The notes: generated from the letters alone by a model not told the origin. Numbered from the stretch's first letter, positions 5,554 to 14,204 are shown. The stretch: 20,803 bases of DNA from an uncultured Spirochaetia bacterium (GCA_937967705.1 CALCJG010000485.1:1-20803), one strand, 5' to 3'. Program-made: numbers and translations.

Positions 5554-6115
5554 TTACGATTCCTTCACCTACAACCTGGTGCAGTACTTCCTCCAGTGCG
5601 GTGAGGAGATGGAGATCATCCGCAACGACGACCCCCTCGACGAGGTGGACTTCAGCCGCTACACCGGCGTCGTCCTCTCCCCCGGGCCATCGTCCCCGGA
5701 CAACTCGGGAATCACCCTGGACATCCTCCGGCTCCATCCGGAGCTTCCCCAGCTCGGCGTATGCCTGGGCATGCAGGCCATGGCCTATCAGTTCGGGGGT
5801 GATGTCGTCCGCGCCGGGAAGATCATGCACGGCAAAACGGATACCATCACGCACTTCGGAGGCGACCTCTTCGAAGGGCTGCCCGAGCGCTTTCAGGCGG
5901 TCCGCTACCACTCCCTGGTGGCCCAGGAAGCCACACTGCCGGACTGCTTCGAGATCAAGGCCCGCTCCTCCGACGGGGAGATCATGGCCCTCCGCCACCG
6001 GGAGCGCTATCTCTGGGGCGTCCAGTTTCACCCCGAATCCCATCTGTCGGAAAACGGCATGACCATCATAAAAAATTTTATTAGAGGTGCCCATGAACAC
6101 TCAAGAAAGCATTAA
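5534..6115 (+). CDS. trpG: Anthranilate synthase component II (glutamine amidotransferase)
   Basis: This 193-aa class I glutamine amidotransferase hydrolyses glutamine and channels ammonia to TrpE. The N-terminus DNYDSFTYNLVQY is characteristic of TrpG/PabA. The catalytic triad is visible: Cys77 in GVCLGMQAMA, and His166 with Glu168 in GVQFHPES. The oxyanion-hole motif SPGPSSPDNSGI (49-60) is intact. It is not fused to TrpD, unlike the enteric protein. ATG 5534 has AAGGAGG 6 nt upstream, inside the end of trpE, which suggests coupled, equimolar translation of the two subunits. It overlaps trpD by 23 nt. It could also serve a PabB elsewhere in the genome, as in organisms with an amphibolic TrpG. 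Confidence 0.97.
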   Translation: MFLMVDNYDSFTYNLVQYFLQCGEEMEIIRNDDPLDEVDFSRYTGVVLSPGPSSPDNSGITLDILRLHPELPQLGVCLGMQAMAYQFGGDVVRAGKIMHGKTDTITHFGGDLFEGLPERFQAVRYHSLVAQEATLPDCFEIKARSSDGEIMALRHRERYLWGVQFHPESHLSENGMTIIKNFIRGAHEHSRKH

Positions 6116-7118
6116 TACGGGAAAACTCATAGTCTCCCTCGCCGAGGGGCAGGTTCTGGATTCCAAAACGAGCGAGCAGCTCTTCAACAGCGTCTTCAGC
6201 GGTGAGGTCTCGGACATCGAGCTCTCCGCGATCCTCGTCGCCATGAAGCAGCGCAAGGAATCAGCCGCTGAGATAGCCGGCGCCGCCCGCTCCATGCGCC
6301 GCTTTGCGAGCCGCATCGAGCTGGAGGGTGCAGAGACCTTCGACACATGCGGAACGGGGGGGGACGGTTCGCACTCCTTCAACATCTCCTCCGCGGTGGC
6401 CCTCATCCTCAGCTCCATGGGGATAGGCATCACCAAGCACGGCAACCGCTCGGTGTCGAGCAACAGCGGTTCCGCCGATTTCCTGGAGGCCCTGGGCATT
6501 CCCATCAACCTGACCGGCGCCGAGGCCGGGGACTACTTCAGCCGGCACAACTTCATCTTCCTCTTTGCCCCCAACTACCACCCGGCCATGAAGTACGCCA
6601 TGCCGGTGAGGAAAAAGCTCGCCATGCGCACCATCTTCAACTACCTGGGACCCATCACCAACCCGGCCTTCCCCCGTCGGCAGATGATCGGGGTCTTCAG
6701 CCCCCACTTTTTGCCCCTCTACGCCGAGGTGGTCTCGCAGATGGATTACGACCGGGTGCTGCTCTACTCGGCCCGGAACGGGATGGACGAGATATCCCCC
6801 CTGGAGCCCACGCTGGTCTACGATGTGCGCGGTGAGCGGATAACGCATTTCTGCATCGACCCCTCGCGCTATATCGATCCGGCGGAGGCGGATTCCCTCC
6901 CCTCGCACCTTTCCCCGGAGGGCAACGCGGGGATCTTCCTGGAGACCGCAAAAGGCAAGGGACCGGACGTCCTCAACCGGCTGCTGGCCATGAACACCGC
7001 CCTGGCCCTTTACGCGATGGAGAGGGGCGGGGACTTCGACAGCTGCTACCGGGAAGCCCTTGATTTTATTACAAGCGGCAGGGTTTACGGGAAAGTCCGC
7101 GAACTGCAGGAGGGATAG
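6093..7118 (+). CDS. trpD: Anthranilate phosphoribosyltransferase
   Basis: TrpD joins anthranilate to PRPP to give phosphoribosyl-anthranilate. The 341-aa length is typical of the stand-alone enzyme. The PRPP/Mg2+ signature DTCGTGGDGSHSFNISSA (84-101) and the anthranilate-site motif KHGNRSVSSNSGSADFLE (115-132) are complete. Further family sequences are HPAMKYAMPVRKKLAMRTIF and NYLGPITNP. ATG 6093 is preferred over an in-frame GTG at 6087 because GAGG ends 5 nt before the ATG. The gene begins 23 nt before the trpG stop codon and ends 4 nt before trpC starts, so translation is probably coupled across all three. Nothing unusual was seen in the active-site motifs. Confidence 0.97.
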   Translation: MNTQESINTGKLIVSLAEGQVLDSKTSEQLFNSVFSGEVSDIELSAILVAMKQRKESAAEIAGAARSMRRFASRIELEGAETFDTCGTGGDGSHSFNISSAVALILSSMGIGITKHGNRSVSSNSGSADFLEALGIPINLTGAEAGDYFSRHNFIFLFAPNYHPAMKYAMPVRKKLAMRTIFNYLGPITNPAFPRRQMIGVFSPHFLPLYAEVVSQMDYDRVLLYSARNGMDEISPLEPTLVYDVRGERITHFCIDPSRYIDPAEADSLPSHLSPEGNAGIFLETAKGKGPDVLNRLLAMNTALALYAMERGGDFDSCYREALDFITSGRVYGKVRELQEG

Positions 7119-7122
7119 AGAC

Positions 7123-7890
7123 ATGCCCCGAACGTTCAGCCTGAAGGGCATGGAAGCGCTGAAGCGGGAGGAGCTGCCGGCCCTGCGAAGGAGCCTGAAA
7201 GAGCTGCCGGCGCGCACCCGGCCCCGAAGGCGCCTGGAACCAGGGATCGGGAGAATCGGGGTGATTGCGGAGATCAAAAAGGGCTCACCCTCAGCGGGGC
7301 CCATCCGGGCGGCAGACCCGGCGGCCCAGGCCCGGCTCTATGCCGCGGGCGGGGCCAGGGCTCTGAGCGTTTTGACCGACGGCAACTTCTTTTCCGGCAG
7401 CTTCGAGGATCTCCGCCATGCCGCGGCGGCCTGCGATCTCCCGGTGCTCTGCAAGGAGTTCGTTTTTTTCGAGGAGCAGATAGAGGCGGCGGACCTGAAC
7501 GGGGCAGATATGGTCCTACTCATCGCCCGCACCCTCTCCCCGGAGCGTCTCGCGGAGCTCTACCGTTTTACCCTTGACCGGGGGCTGCTCCCCCTGGTAG
7601 AAGTACACGGGAGGGAGGAACTGCCGCCGGTACTGGATCTTGACCCCGGCTTCCTGCTGGTCAACACGCGCAACCTGGAAACCCTGGTTCTCGACAGACC
7701 CCTGGCCCTGGAGACGCTGAAGGCCCTGCCGGAGGGGATAGAGCCCGTCTGCGCCAGCGGCATCGGGACGTCCGGGGACATCCGGGAAATCCGCAGCGCG
7801 GCAAAGGTAAACCTCTTCCTCATAGGCACGTCCCTCATGCGTGCCGGGGATCCCCAGGCCATGATCAAGGAGCTCTGCCATGTTCATTAA
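7123..7890 (+). CDS. trpC: Indole-3-glycerol phosphate synthase
   Basis: This TIM-barrel enzyme closes the ring of CdRP to indole-3-glycerol phosphate. The 255-aa product begins at ATG 7123 with AGGAGG 9 nt upstream. Conserved features are VIAEIKKGSPS (48-57; Glu50 and the general-acid Lys52), LSVLTD (81-86), CKEF (110-113; catalytic Lys111, where KDF is usual), LVEVH (158-162, Glu160) and VNTRNL (180-185). Near the C-terminus the common ESGI reads CASGI (210-214). The Glu preceding Ser in the active site (Glu210 in the Sulfolobus enzyme, as I recall) is therefore Ala211 here. The N-terminal extension is somewhat short. It is encoded separately from TrpF but overlaps it by 11 nt. Confidence 0.95.
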   Translation: MPRTFSLKGMEALKREELPALRRSLKELPARTRPRRRLEPGIGRIGVIAEIKKGSPSAGPIRAADPAAQARLYAAGGARALSVLTDGNFFSGSFEDLRHAAAACDLPVLCKEFVFFEEQIEAADLNGADMVLLIARTLSPERLAELYRFTLDRGLLPLVEVHGREELPPVLDLDPGFLLVNTRNLETLVLDRPLALETLKALPEGIEPVCASGIGTSGDIREIRSAAKVNLFLIGTSLMRAGDPQAMIKELCHVH

Positions 7891-8518
7891 ATTCTGCGGT
7901 TTTACCCGACCGGATGACATCGAGGCCGTCCGGGATCTTCCGGTCAGCGCCGTGGGCTTCGTCTTCTACCCCGGCTCCCGGCGCTATATCTCGCCCCGGA
8001 AGGCCATCGATCTTTCCCGGATGCTCCACCTTTCGGGCAAGGAGAAAATCGGCGTTTTCGTGGAAAGCCCCGCGGACGAGATCATCGACATCTGCCAGTG
8101 CGTCAACCTGGACCGCATACAGCTCTACGACCCCTCCCTCTTCGGCATTCTCCAGGGGTACCTGCCGCTGATCCGTTCCTACCGGATCCGGGAAGCTGCA
8201 GACCTGGAAAAAATCACCGAACCGGGACGGGACGATCTCATCCTGCTGGACGCCTTCCGGCCGGACCAGTACGGCGGAACGGGGGAAAGCTTCGACTGGC
8301 GCTACCTGAAGGACTTTCCCTATCTCGACCGGACCATCATCGCCGGAGGAATCAACGAGGGCAATCTGGCCCGCCTCCTCAGGACCGTTTCCCCCTACGG
8401 CCTGGACATCTCTTCGGGAATCGAGGAGGCTCCCGGTAAGAAGTCCGCAGCACTCATGCGGCAGATACTCCAATTACTCAACGAGGTTAAGGACTATGAA
8501 ACCATTACCGGACAATAA
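7880..8518 (+). CDS. trpF: Phosphoribosylanthranilate isomerase
   Basis: TrpF performs the Amadori rearrangement of PRA to CdRP, the substrate of TrpC. The 212-aa product has the expected motifs: [10 protein letters not shown] with catalytic Cys6, [12 protein letters not shown] (25-36), LILLDAF with catalytic Asp124, the phosphate-binding GGTGESFDW (132-140), AGGINEGNL (155-163) and [16 protein letters not shown] (174-189). It is a monofunctional protein, not a TrpC-F fusion. ATG 7880 lies within the last codons of trpC, and the gene ends 23 nt inside trpB. The order C-F-B-A matches the pathway's late half. No anomalies apart from the common IQLYD in place of VQLHG (80-84). Confidence 0.96.
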   Translation: MFIKFCGFTRPDDIEAVRDLPVSAVGFVFYPGSRRYISPRKAIDLSRMLHLSGKEKIGVFVESPADEIIDICQCVNLDRIQLYDPSLFGILQGYLPLIRSYRIREAADLEKITEPGRDDLILLDAFRPDQYGGTGESFDWRYLKDFPYLDRTIIAGGINEGNLARLLRTVSPYGLDISSGIEEAPGKKSAALMRQILQLLNEVKDYETITGQ

Positions 8519-9677
8519 AGGATACTTCGGGCCCTACGGGGGGCGATTCATCCCCGAGACCCTCATAAACGCCCTGCTGGAACTGGAAAGGGCCTATACG
8601 GCTTTCCGCAAGAGCCCGGAGATGAAGCGGGAGCTGGACAATCTCCTGAAGAACTACGCGGGCCGCCCCACGCCGCTGTATCATGCCCGCCGCCTCTCCT
8701 CCTCGCTGGGAGCGGAGATATTCCTCAAGAGAGAGGACCTGCTCCACACAGGAGCGCACAAGCTGAACAATACCCTGGGGCAGATACTACTGGCCCGTTT
8801 CATGGGCAAGAAGCGCATCATCGCCGAGACCGGCGCAGGGCAGCACGGCGTGGCCACCGCCACCGTCTGCGCCCTCATGGGACTGAAGTGCCTCATCTAT
8901 ATGGGCAGCCTGGACGTGAAACGGCAGGCGCCTAACGTGAAGCGCATGATGCTCCTGGGAGCCGAGGTGGTCCCGGTGGAAACGGGCGGGAAGACCCTCA
9001 AGGACGCCATGAACGAGGCCCTGCGGGACTGGGTCAAGAACATACGAAGCACCCATTATCTCATAGGGACCGCGGCGGGACCGCATCCCTTTCCCCGCAT
9101 CGTGAGGGATTTCCAGACCGTAATCGGACGGGAGGCCCGGGCCCAGATGAAACGCCTTCTGGGGGAAGACCCGGACTTCGCCCTCGCCTGCGTGGGGGGG
9201 GGCAGCAACGCCATCGGCCTCTTCCACGCCTACGCCGGCAGAAGCCGTACCCGGCTGATCGGCGTGGAGGCCGGGGGGCGCTCGCACAGGCCCGGTGATC
9301 ACAGCGCCAGCATCAGTCTCGGCAGGCCTGGGATACTGCACGGAACGCGGAGTTACCTGCTTCAGGACGACGAGGGACAGGTGCTCCCCGTCCACTCCGT
9401 ATCCGCCGGACTGGACTATCCCGGCGTGGGCCCCGAACACAGCTACCTCAAGGACGAAGGGCTGGCGGAATACGTCACCTGCAGCGACCGCGAAGCGCTG
9501 GAGGCCTGCCTGGCCCTGGCCCGGCACGAGGGGATCGTTCCCGCCCTGGAGAGCAGTCACGCCCTGGGTTACGTGATGGCAAAAAGGGCCCGTTTTAAAA
9601 ATCAGAAGGTGCTGATCAACCTCTCCGGACGGGGCGACAAGGATCTGGGAATCATACTGGAGGAGACAGAAATATGA
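8496..9677 (+). CDS. trpB: Tryptophan synthase beta chain
   Basis: TrpB condenses indole with L-serine using PLP. The 393-aa product starts with the characteristic [15 protein letters not shown] (9-23). PLP is bound by Lys89 in HTGAHKLNN, with the catalytic Glu111 in AETGAGQHG and the phosphate cup GGGSNAIG further on. GVGPEHSYL and VNLSGRG-like [10 protein letters not shown] close the family pattern. It is the TrpB1 type that pairs with TrpA, not the TrpB2 type. GAGG lies 9 nt upstream of ATG 8496, inside trpF. The stop codon overlaps the trpA start (ATGA), so alpha and beta subunits should be made in equal amounts for the alpha2-beta2 complex and indole channelling. Confidence 0.97.
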   Translation: MKPLPDNKGYFGPYGGRFIPETLINALLELERAYTAFRKSPEMKRELDNLLKNYAGRPTPLYHARRLSSSLGAEIFLKREDLLHTGAHKLNNTLGQILLARFMGKKRIIAETGAGQHGVATATVCALMGLKCLIYMGSLDVKRQAPNVKRMMLLGAEVVPVETGGKTLKDAMNEALRDWVKNIRSTHYLIGTAAGPHPFPRIVRDFQTVIGREARAQMKRLLGEDPDFALACVGGGSNAIGLFHAYAGRSRTRLIGVEAGGRSHRPGDHSASISLGRPGILHGTRSYLLQDDEGQVLPVHSVSAGLDYPGVGPEHSYLKDEGLAEYVTCSDREALEACLALARHEGIVPALESSHALGYVMAKRARFKNQKVLINLSGRGDKDLGIILEETEI

Positions 9678-10411
9678 AAGGCTACAATGGATTATACCTG
9701 ATGGGCAATTATCCCGGCGCTGAGCTCTTCGTGGAGACGGCTCTTTACGGACTGAAGCATTTCGATTTCCTGGAGATAGGCATTCCCTTTACCGATCCCG
9801 TGGCGGACGGTCCGGTGATTGAGCGGGCGGCCCATGAACTGATCGAAAAGGGGTTCCGCATGGACGACCTCCTTCGGAGCGTGCGCCGGATCCGGGACGG
9901 AGCGCCGGCAGGCAAAAAACTCCTCTTCATGACCTATGCCAACATCGTACACAGCCGGGGAGCGGCCCCCTTCGCCTCCCTCTGCCGGAAAGCCGGGGTC
10001 AGCGGCGTCATTCTTCCGGACGTTCCCTTCGAGGAATCGGCCCCCTTCCGCAGGGCCTTCCGCCCGGAGGGCGTGGACCTGATCTCCTTCATCACGCCGG
10101 AGAACACCGAGGAGCAGATAAGGAAAATCGCCACCGCCGCCTCGGGTTTTCTCTACTGTATATCCATCCGGGGGATTACGGGCAACGCTCTCTCCCTGGA
10201 TGCGCAGACACAGAAAAAGATCGCCCTGGCCCGCAGTCACAGCCGGGTTCCGGTGGTTCTGGGTTTCGGGATTCGCGACCGGGCCACGGCCGCGACGGCC
10301 CTCAAACACGCCGACGGCTTCATCATGGGGACCGCCGTCATTGAGGCCCTAAACCGAAAAAAACTGCCCGGCGTCCGGTCCCTGCTGCGCTCCCTGGAAG
10401 AGACCGCGTAA
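9674..10411 (+). CDS. trpA: Tryptophan synthase alpha chain (short N-terminus)
   Basis: TrpA cleaves indole-3-glycerol phosphate to indole and glyceraldehyde-3-phosphate. The catalytic pair is present with standard spacing: Glu34 and Asp45 in [15 protein letters not shown], matching Glu49 and Asp60 of the Salmonella enzyme. Further family features are [30 protein letters not shown] and loop 6, here [10 protein letters not shown]. At 245 aa it is some 15-20 residues shorter than usual. The barrel starts almost at once ([10 protein letters not shown]), so the N-terminal helix that normally precedes strand 1 is missing. AGGAG sits 8 nt before ATG 9674 and no better start lies upstream. It is the last trp gene, followed by a candidate terminator near 10501. 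Confidence 0.95.
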   Translation: MKGYNGLYLMGNYPGAELFVETALYGLKHFDFLEIGIPFTDPVADGPVIERAAHELIEKGFRMDDLLRSVRRIRDGAPAGKKLLFMTYANIVHSRGAAPFASLCRKAGVSGVILPDVPFEESAPFRRAFRPEGVDLISFITPENTEEQIRKIATAASGFLYCISIRGITGNALSLDAQTQKKIALARSHSRVPVVLGFGIRDRATAATALKHADGFIMGTAVIEALNRKKLPGVRSLLRSLEETA

Positions 10412-10498
10412 GGCCTCTTCCCTCCCGGGGACATGAGAGCCAGGACATTTCCGCGGAAATAAAGATCATTCCATGACGGCAAAGAACCCAGGGAGGTC

Positions 10499-10524
10499 AA
10501 AAAAGGGGGTTCCCCCCTCTTTTA
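10499..10524 (+). terminator. Candidate terminator of the trp operon
   Basis: An A-run leads into GGGGG-TT-CCCCCC and then TCTTTTAT, about 90 nt after the trpA stop. With a 4-nt loop (GTTC) the G-C stem is 4 bp, extendable by A-U pairs with imperfections. It is the only hairpin-plus-T element before the next gene, but it is short. Confidence 0.4.
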
Positions 10525-10536
10525 TCCCCATTTTTC

Positions 10537-10565
10537 TTGATAATTGCCCTCTCCTGCTATACTAT
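10537..10565 (+). promoter_or_regulatory. Candidate promoter for the DUF151 nuclease gene
   Basis: TTGATA (10537-10542) is followed 17 bp later by TACTAT (10560-10565); the overlapping TATACT (10558-10563) fits the -10 consensus better but with a 15-bp spacer. Either places the start about 25-30 nt before the ATG at 10598. Confidence 0.5.
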
Positions 10566-10597
10566 AGTAATAGCGGTTGAGAGAGGGGAGGAGAGGC

Positions 10598-11086
10598 ATG
10601 TCGCTGGCGGAAGTCAAGGTAGTCAATATTTTTCTGGATCAGGACAGCGGGGCCCCGATCGTGCTGCTGCAGGACATGGAGACCAAGGACATCCTTCCCA
10701 TCCTTATAGCCCCCCTGGAAGCCAGCATGATCGCCATCGAACTCGAGGGGAAAAAGCCTGTACGCCCCCTCACCCACGATCTGCTGGTCAACATTCTCCG
10801 CGACCTCAGCTACGACGTCAAATCCATCTGCATCCACGACCTGAAGGACAACATATACTACGCCAACATCAGCCTCTCGGCGGAAAACGAATCCCTGGAC
10901 ATCGACAGCCGGCCCAGCGACGCCATTGCCATCGCCCTGAGGACCGGGGCGCCCATATACGTAAAGCGCAAGGTCTTCGCCCTGGCCATGGGACTGGAAA
11001 AGGCCGCCCACAGATCCGACGAGGAGACCCTCAAGGAGGTTCTGGAGGACATCGAGATCGACGATGCCGGCGGGAAGATCATGTAG
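10598..11086 (+). CDS. DUF151 / bifunctional nuclease (BFN) family protein
   Basis: A 162-aa protein of the DUF151 family; plant and bacterial members have been reported to act on DNA and RNA, and Thermotoga structures exist. Seen here: a strand-rich N-terminus with LPILIAPLEASMIAIELEG (33-51), the RPLTHDLL motif (56-63) and the signature DSRPSDAIAIALR (103-115), followed by an acidic C-terminal helix (EETLKEVLEDIEIDD). ATG 10598 is chosen because GGGGAGGAGAGG directly precedes it; the frame extends to a TTG at 10577 without such support. It has its own candidate promoter and is followed by fbp, which also has a promoter, so it is probably monocistronic or only loosely linked to trp. The physiological substrate is unknown. 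Confidence 0.88.
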   Translation: MSLAEVKVVNIFLDQDSGAPIVLLQDMETKDILPILIAPLEASMIAIELEGKKPVRPLTHDLLVNILRDLSYDVKSICIHDLKDNIYYANISLSAENESLDIDSRPSDAIAIALRTGAPIYVKRKVFALAMGLEKAAHRSDEETLKEVLEDIEIDDAGGKIM

Positions 11087-11114
11087 ACCGCCCATCACCC
11101 CCTGAAGAAAACAA

Positions 11115-11144
11115 TTGACAGCCATCCCCCCGCCCTTTTAGAGT
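11115..11144 (+). promoter_or_regulatory. Candidate promoter for fbp
   Basis: A consensus TTGACA (11115-11120) is followed after 18 bp by TAGAGT (11139-11144). The 5' UTR would be about 45 nt, carrying AAGGAGGG just before ATG 11197. Confidence 0.5.
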
Positions 11145-11196
11145 AGACCTGTGCCACAATATTTCATCCCCATCGATTTGCGGCAAGGAGGGCCCG

Positions 11197-13008
11197 ATGA
11201 CTTCCTCGAAAACCATCACCTCGCTTCATGACATCATCAGGGAAATAACCGAAATAGAGATCGAGCTGGAGTCCAATATTGACACAACCATGTGGATCAG
11301 CGATCCCCACGGGGCGGGGGAACGCTTCGTTTCCATCCTCAAGGGACGCTTCGGCCTGGTCTGGAAGATATGCCAGGAGGCCCTCCCCCGGACCTTCTCC
11401 TCAGAGAAAATCGATTACCTGGGCCGCGTCATCCGCAAGGAGCGCTATTTCCGCCAGGGGGATTTTTCCATGGAGCGCCAGGACATCATCTCCGCCCTGG
11501 TGAAAATCGTCCAGTACCGCGTTCAGAACATTAAGGACTTCGACTCCATACGCCGGAGCATCAACAGCGATCTGAGGCTGGTCCTCGAAAACCTCTTCCT
11601 CAACTACCCCGTTCCCAACCTGGTCTATGAAAACGAAGTCATCGCCGACCGGGTCATCTCCGCCCTCTGTAAAACCGTGAAACAGGTCATACTGGGACAG
11701 CTCCTGGTGCTGGGTGATGTGTTCGACCGGGGGGACGAGCCGGACAAGATCCTGCGCATTCTCAGCCAGAAGGACATCAAGAAATACGTCAACTTCGTCT
11801 GGGGCAATCACGACATTCTCTGGATGGGGGCGGCGGCGGGGAACAAGTCCCTCATCGCCGAGGCCCTGAGGATAAGCGTGCGGTACGACAACCTGAAGTT
11901 CCTCAAACGGCTGGACATCGACATCAGCCGGCTGGAGGAATTTGCCCGGAAGCTCTATCCGGGGGAGATAAGCGGCAATTTCAAGGCCAAGATGGACATC
12001 TCCCGGAAGATGGAAAAGACCCTGGCCCTAATCCAGTTCAAGCTCGAGGAGAAGACCATCAGGGACAATCCCGAGCTGGGGATGGAATCCCGTCTCCAAC
12101 TGGAGAATCTCGCGAGAATGCTGAAATCCGGCGATACCGGGGGCCTGACCGACACCGACTTCCCCACCCTCGACCTCGACAATCCCATTGAGCTGACCGA
12201 CGAAGAGCGTTTTATCATCGACGATCTGGCTTATCAGTTCACCAGCAGCCACAAGATACGCCACCTGATGAAATTCCTCTTCGAAGACGGCAAGCTCTAT
12301 CACATCAACAATTACATCTTCAACCTCCACGCCCTCATCCCCAGCACGGAGGACGGCCAGTTCGAGGTATTTCTGGGAAGGAAGGGGAAGGCCCTGCTGG
12401 ACCATATCGAGGCCACCGTCAAGGGGGTGGGGGCGAATTACCTGGAGGACAAACCTCAGAACCCGGCGGATCTGGCTCTCATGTTCTACCTCTGGTGCGG
12501 GGCCAAATCGCCCTTCTTCGGCAAAAATGCGATGAAGACCTTCGAACGCTACTTCTTCAAGGACAAGGCCACCCATAAGGAAAAGCTCCTCTACTGGGCG
12601 GAAAACCTCAAGAAGCCGGAGTTCATGGACATGATTCTGAAGGAATTAGGCGCCCGGCGCATCGTCTACGGCCACACACCGGTGGATATCTCCAAAGGGG
12701 AAAAGCTGGCCTCCCCGGACGGCAGGGCCATCAACATCGACGGGGGATTCTCCCAGGCCTATCTCAACCGGGGGCACTCCCTCATACACACGCCCTATTC
12801 CCTCTACGCCATCATACTGCCCACACCGGACGAGATCCGAGAGGCCCGCATCAAGCAGGACCCCGTACAGCTGATGATAGAGACCATAGACACCTTCGAA
12901 AGCCCTCTGAAGATAAAGGACACCTACCGGGGACAGCTGCTGCGCAGGCGGCGGGACGAACTGTACCAGATCCTGGAGACCTACACGACCAACGGCGAAG
13001 AGGACTGA
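11197..13008 (+). CDS. fbp: Fructose-1,6-bisphosphatase, class III
   Basis: Class III FBPases, first known from Bacillus subtilis, hydrolyse fructose-1,6-bisphosphate to fructose-6-phosphate for gluconeogenesis and belong to the calcineurin-like metallophosphoesterases. The metal-site motifs appear in order: WISDPHGAGERF (34-45, Asp36 and His38), LVLGDVFDRGDEPDKI (170-185), FVWGNHDILWMGA (200-212), and RRIVYGHTPVDISKGEK near residue 490. The protein also has long helical segments typical of the class. At 603 aa it is somewhat shorter than the roughly 670-aa Bacillus protein but not truncated at either end. AAGGAGGG precedes ATG 11197. It ends 13 nt from the convergent ispG. No FBPase of class I or II is present in this window. 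Confidence 0.93.
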   Translation: MTSSKTITSLHDIIREITEIEIELESNIDTTMWISDPHGAGERFVSILKGRFGLVWKICQEALPRTFSSEKIDYLGRVIRKERYFRQGDFSMERQDIISALVKIVQYRVQNIKDFDSIRRSINSDLRLVLENLFLNYPVPNLVYENEVIADRVISALCKTVKQVILGQLLVLGDVFDRGDEPDKILRILSQKDIKKYVNFVWGNHDILWMGAAAGNKSLIAEALRISVRYDNLKFLKRLDIDISRLEEFARKLYPGEISGNFKAKMDISRKMEKTLALIQFKLEEKTIRDNPELGMESRLQLENLARMLKSGDTGGLTDTDFPTLDLDNPIELTDEERFIIDDLAYQFTSSHKIRHLMKFLFEDGKLYHINNYIFNLHALIPSTEDGQFEVFLGRKGKALLDHIEATVKGVGANYLEDKPQNPADLALMFYLWCGAKSPFFGKNAMKTFERYFFKDKATHKEKLLYWAENLKKPEFMDMILKELGARRIVYGHTPVDISKGEKLASPDGRAINIDGGFSQAYLNRGHSLIHTPYSLYAIILPTPDEIREARIKQDPVQLMIETIDTFESPLKIKDTYRGQLLRRRRDELYQILETYTTNGEED

Positions 13009-13021
13009 CCCCCCGGATATT

Positions 13022-14113
13022 TTACCACCGCTGAAGGAGTTCTTCGACTGCTGCAGCCAGGGCGCTTCTCACCTCGGAGCGGGGTATCTTTTTCAGTTTT
13101 TGTCCCCCGGCGAAGAGGAGGAAGGAGTTGTTCCTCGCCCCGGCTATGCCCACGTCGGCGTGGGAAGCCTCACCGGGTCCGTTTACTTCACAGCCCATCA
13201 CCGCCACCGTCAGCGTCCTTTTCCTCTCCGCCAGGTCCCTTCCGTAACGATGCAGCAGATCCTCCTCCACCTCCCGGGCGATCTCCAGCAGGTTTACCTC
13301 CGGATCGGTCCTCCCGCAGGTGGGACAGGCGATGAGCCTGACCGGCACGAAACGCTCCCCCACGCTCTGGAGTATCCGCGCCGCCACGGCGATCTCCTCC
13401 ACCGGGTCGCCGGTCATGGATACCCGGACGGTGTCCCCCATCCCGATGAGCAGCAGGTGACCAATGGCCAGACTGCTCTGCACGATGCAGCCCAGCCCGT
13501 AACCCGCCTCCGTGAGACCCACATGCAGGGGGTAATCCCGCTGCAGGCTGAAGAGCCGGTTGGCCTCGATGGTCTGGAAGAGATCGGAGGACTTGAGGGA
13601 GACGACGATGTCCTGGAATCCCGCGTCTTCCAGGATTTTTACATGATCCAGGGCGGAGTCCGCCAGGGACTGCGGCGAGCCGTCGGGGTACCGGGTGCGG
13701 TCCAGGGACCCCCCGTTGACCCCTATACGCAGGGGAACGCCGTGTTCCCTTGCGGCCCGGACCACCTCCAGGACCCTCTCCCGGGAGCCGATATTGCCGG
13801 GATTGATGCGCACCTTGTTGATCCCGCTCTCCATGGCCCGTATAGCCAGGCGATAATTGAAATGGATGTCCGCCGAGAGGGGAAGGTCCACGGCCCGGCG
13901 TATCTGTGCCAGGCAGGGGATAGCATCCTCGTTGAGCACCGCCAGGCGAACGAGGTCCGCCCCGGCATCGGCCAGACGGCGTATCTGCCCGATGGTTCCC
14001 TCCACATCCTCAATGGGGAGGTTGGTCATGGACTGAATGGAGACGGGGGCGTCCCCGCCGATCAGGAGATTTCCCGCCCGGACCTGCCGGGTTTTTATCC
14101 GTTGTCTCGCCAT
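13022..14113 (-). CDS. ispG: (E)-4-hydroxy-3-methylbut-2-enyl-diphosphate synthase IspG (GcpE)
   Basis: IspG is the [4Fe-4S] enzyme that converts MEcPP to HMBPP in the MEP isoprenoid pathway. Family sequence starts at residue 6 (IKTRQVRAGNLLIGGDAPVS). VRINPGNIG (101-109) lines the barrel active site. The cluster ligands are Cys263 and Cys266 (CPTCGRT), Cys308 (MGCEVNGPGE) and Glu315. The short bacterial form (363 aa, no insert domain) is encoded. ATG 14113 gives the normal N-terminus, with GGAGGACGGG upstream although the spacing is long (GGAGG 14 nt away). In-frame ATGs at 14134 and 14143 would add 7 or 10 residues and have poorer sites. The usual QSMTNTDT reads QSMTNLPI (27-34). It diverges from the STAS gene. 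Confidence 0.94.
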   Translation of the reverse strand: MARQRIKTRQVRAGNLLIGGDAPVSIQSMTNLPIEDVEGTIGQIRRLADAGADLVRLAVLNEDAIPCLAQIRRAVDLPLSADIHFNYRLAIRAMESGINKVRINPGNIGSRERVLEVVRAAREHGVPLRIGVNGGSLDRTRYPDGSPQSLADSALDHVKILEDAGFQDIVVSLKSSDLFQTIEANRLFSLQRDYPLHVGLTEAGYGLGCIVQSSLAIGHLLLIGMGDTVRVSMTGDPVEEIAVAARILQSVGERFVPVRLIACPTCGRTDPEVNLLEIAREVEEDLLHRYGRDLAERKRTLTVAVMGCEVNGPGEASHADVGIAGARNNSFLLFAGGQKLKKIPRSEVRSALAAAVEELLQRW

Positions 14114-14142
14114 AGAAAATTGCCCGTCCTCCATAAATTTCA

Positions 14143-14170
14143 TTGACAGATGTGCATGTGACCTTTTACT
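14143..14170 (+). promoter_or_regulatory. Candidate promoter for the STAS / ankyrin-lipoprotein genes
   Basis: Consensus TTGACA (14143-14148), a 16-bp spacer and TTTACT (14165-14170). The start would be near 14177, leaving a leader of about 110 nt. It points toward the ispG candidate promoter, whose -10 lies only 5 bp away. Confidence 0.5.
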
Positions 14171-14175
14171 CTCGC

Positions 14176-14204
14176 AGGGTACGCAAACAGGAAGCATACG
14201 TCAA
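14176..14204 (-). promoter_or_regulatory. Candidate promoter for ispG
   Basis: On the minus strand, TTGACG (14204-14199) and TACCCT (14181-14176) are 17 bp apart. The -10 is a weak match. The start would be near 14169, inside the -10 of the opposing candidate promoter. Confidence 0.35.

Noticed and set aside
11197..13008. fbp product as a generic Ser/Thr phosphatase
   Set aside because: The metal motifs are shared, but the length, the long helical inserts and the order of motifs match class III fructose-1,6-bisphosphatase.
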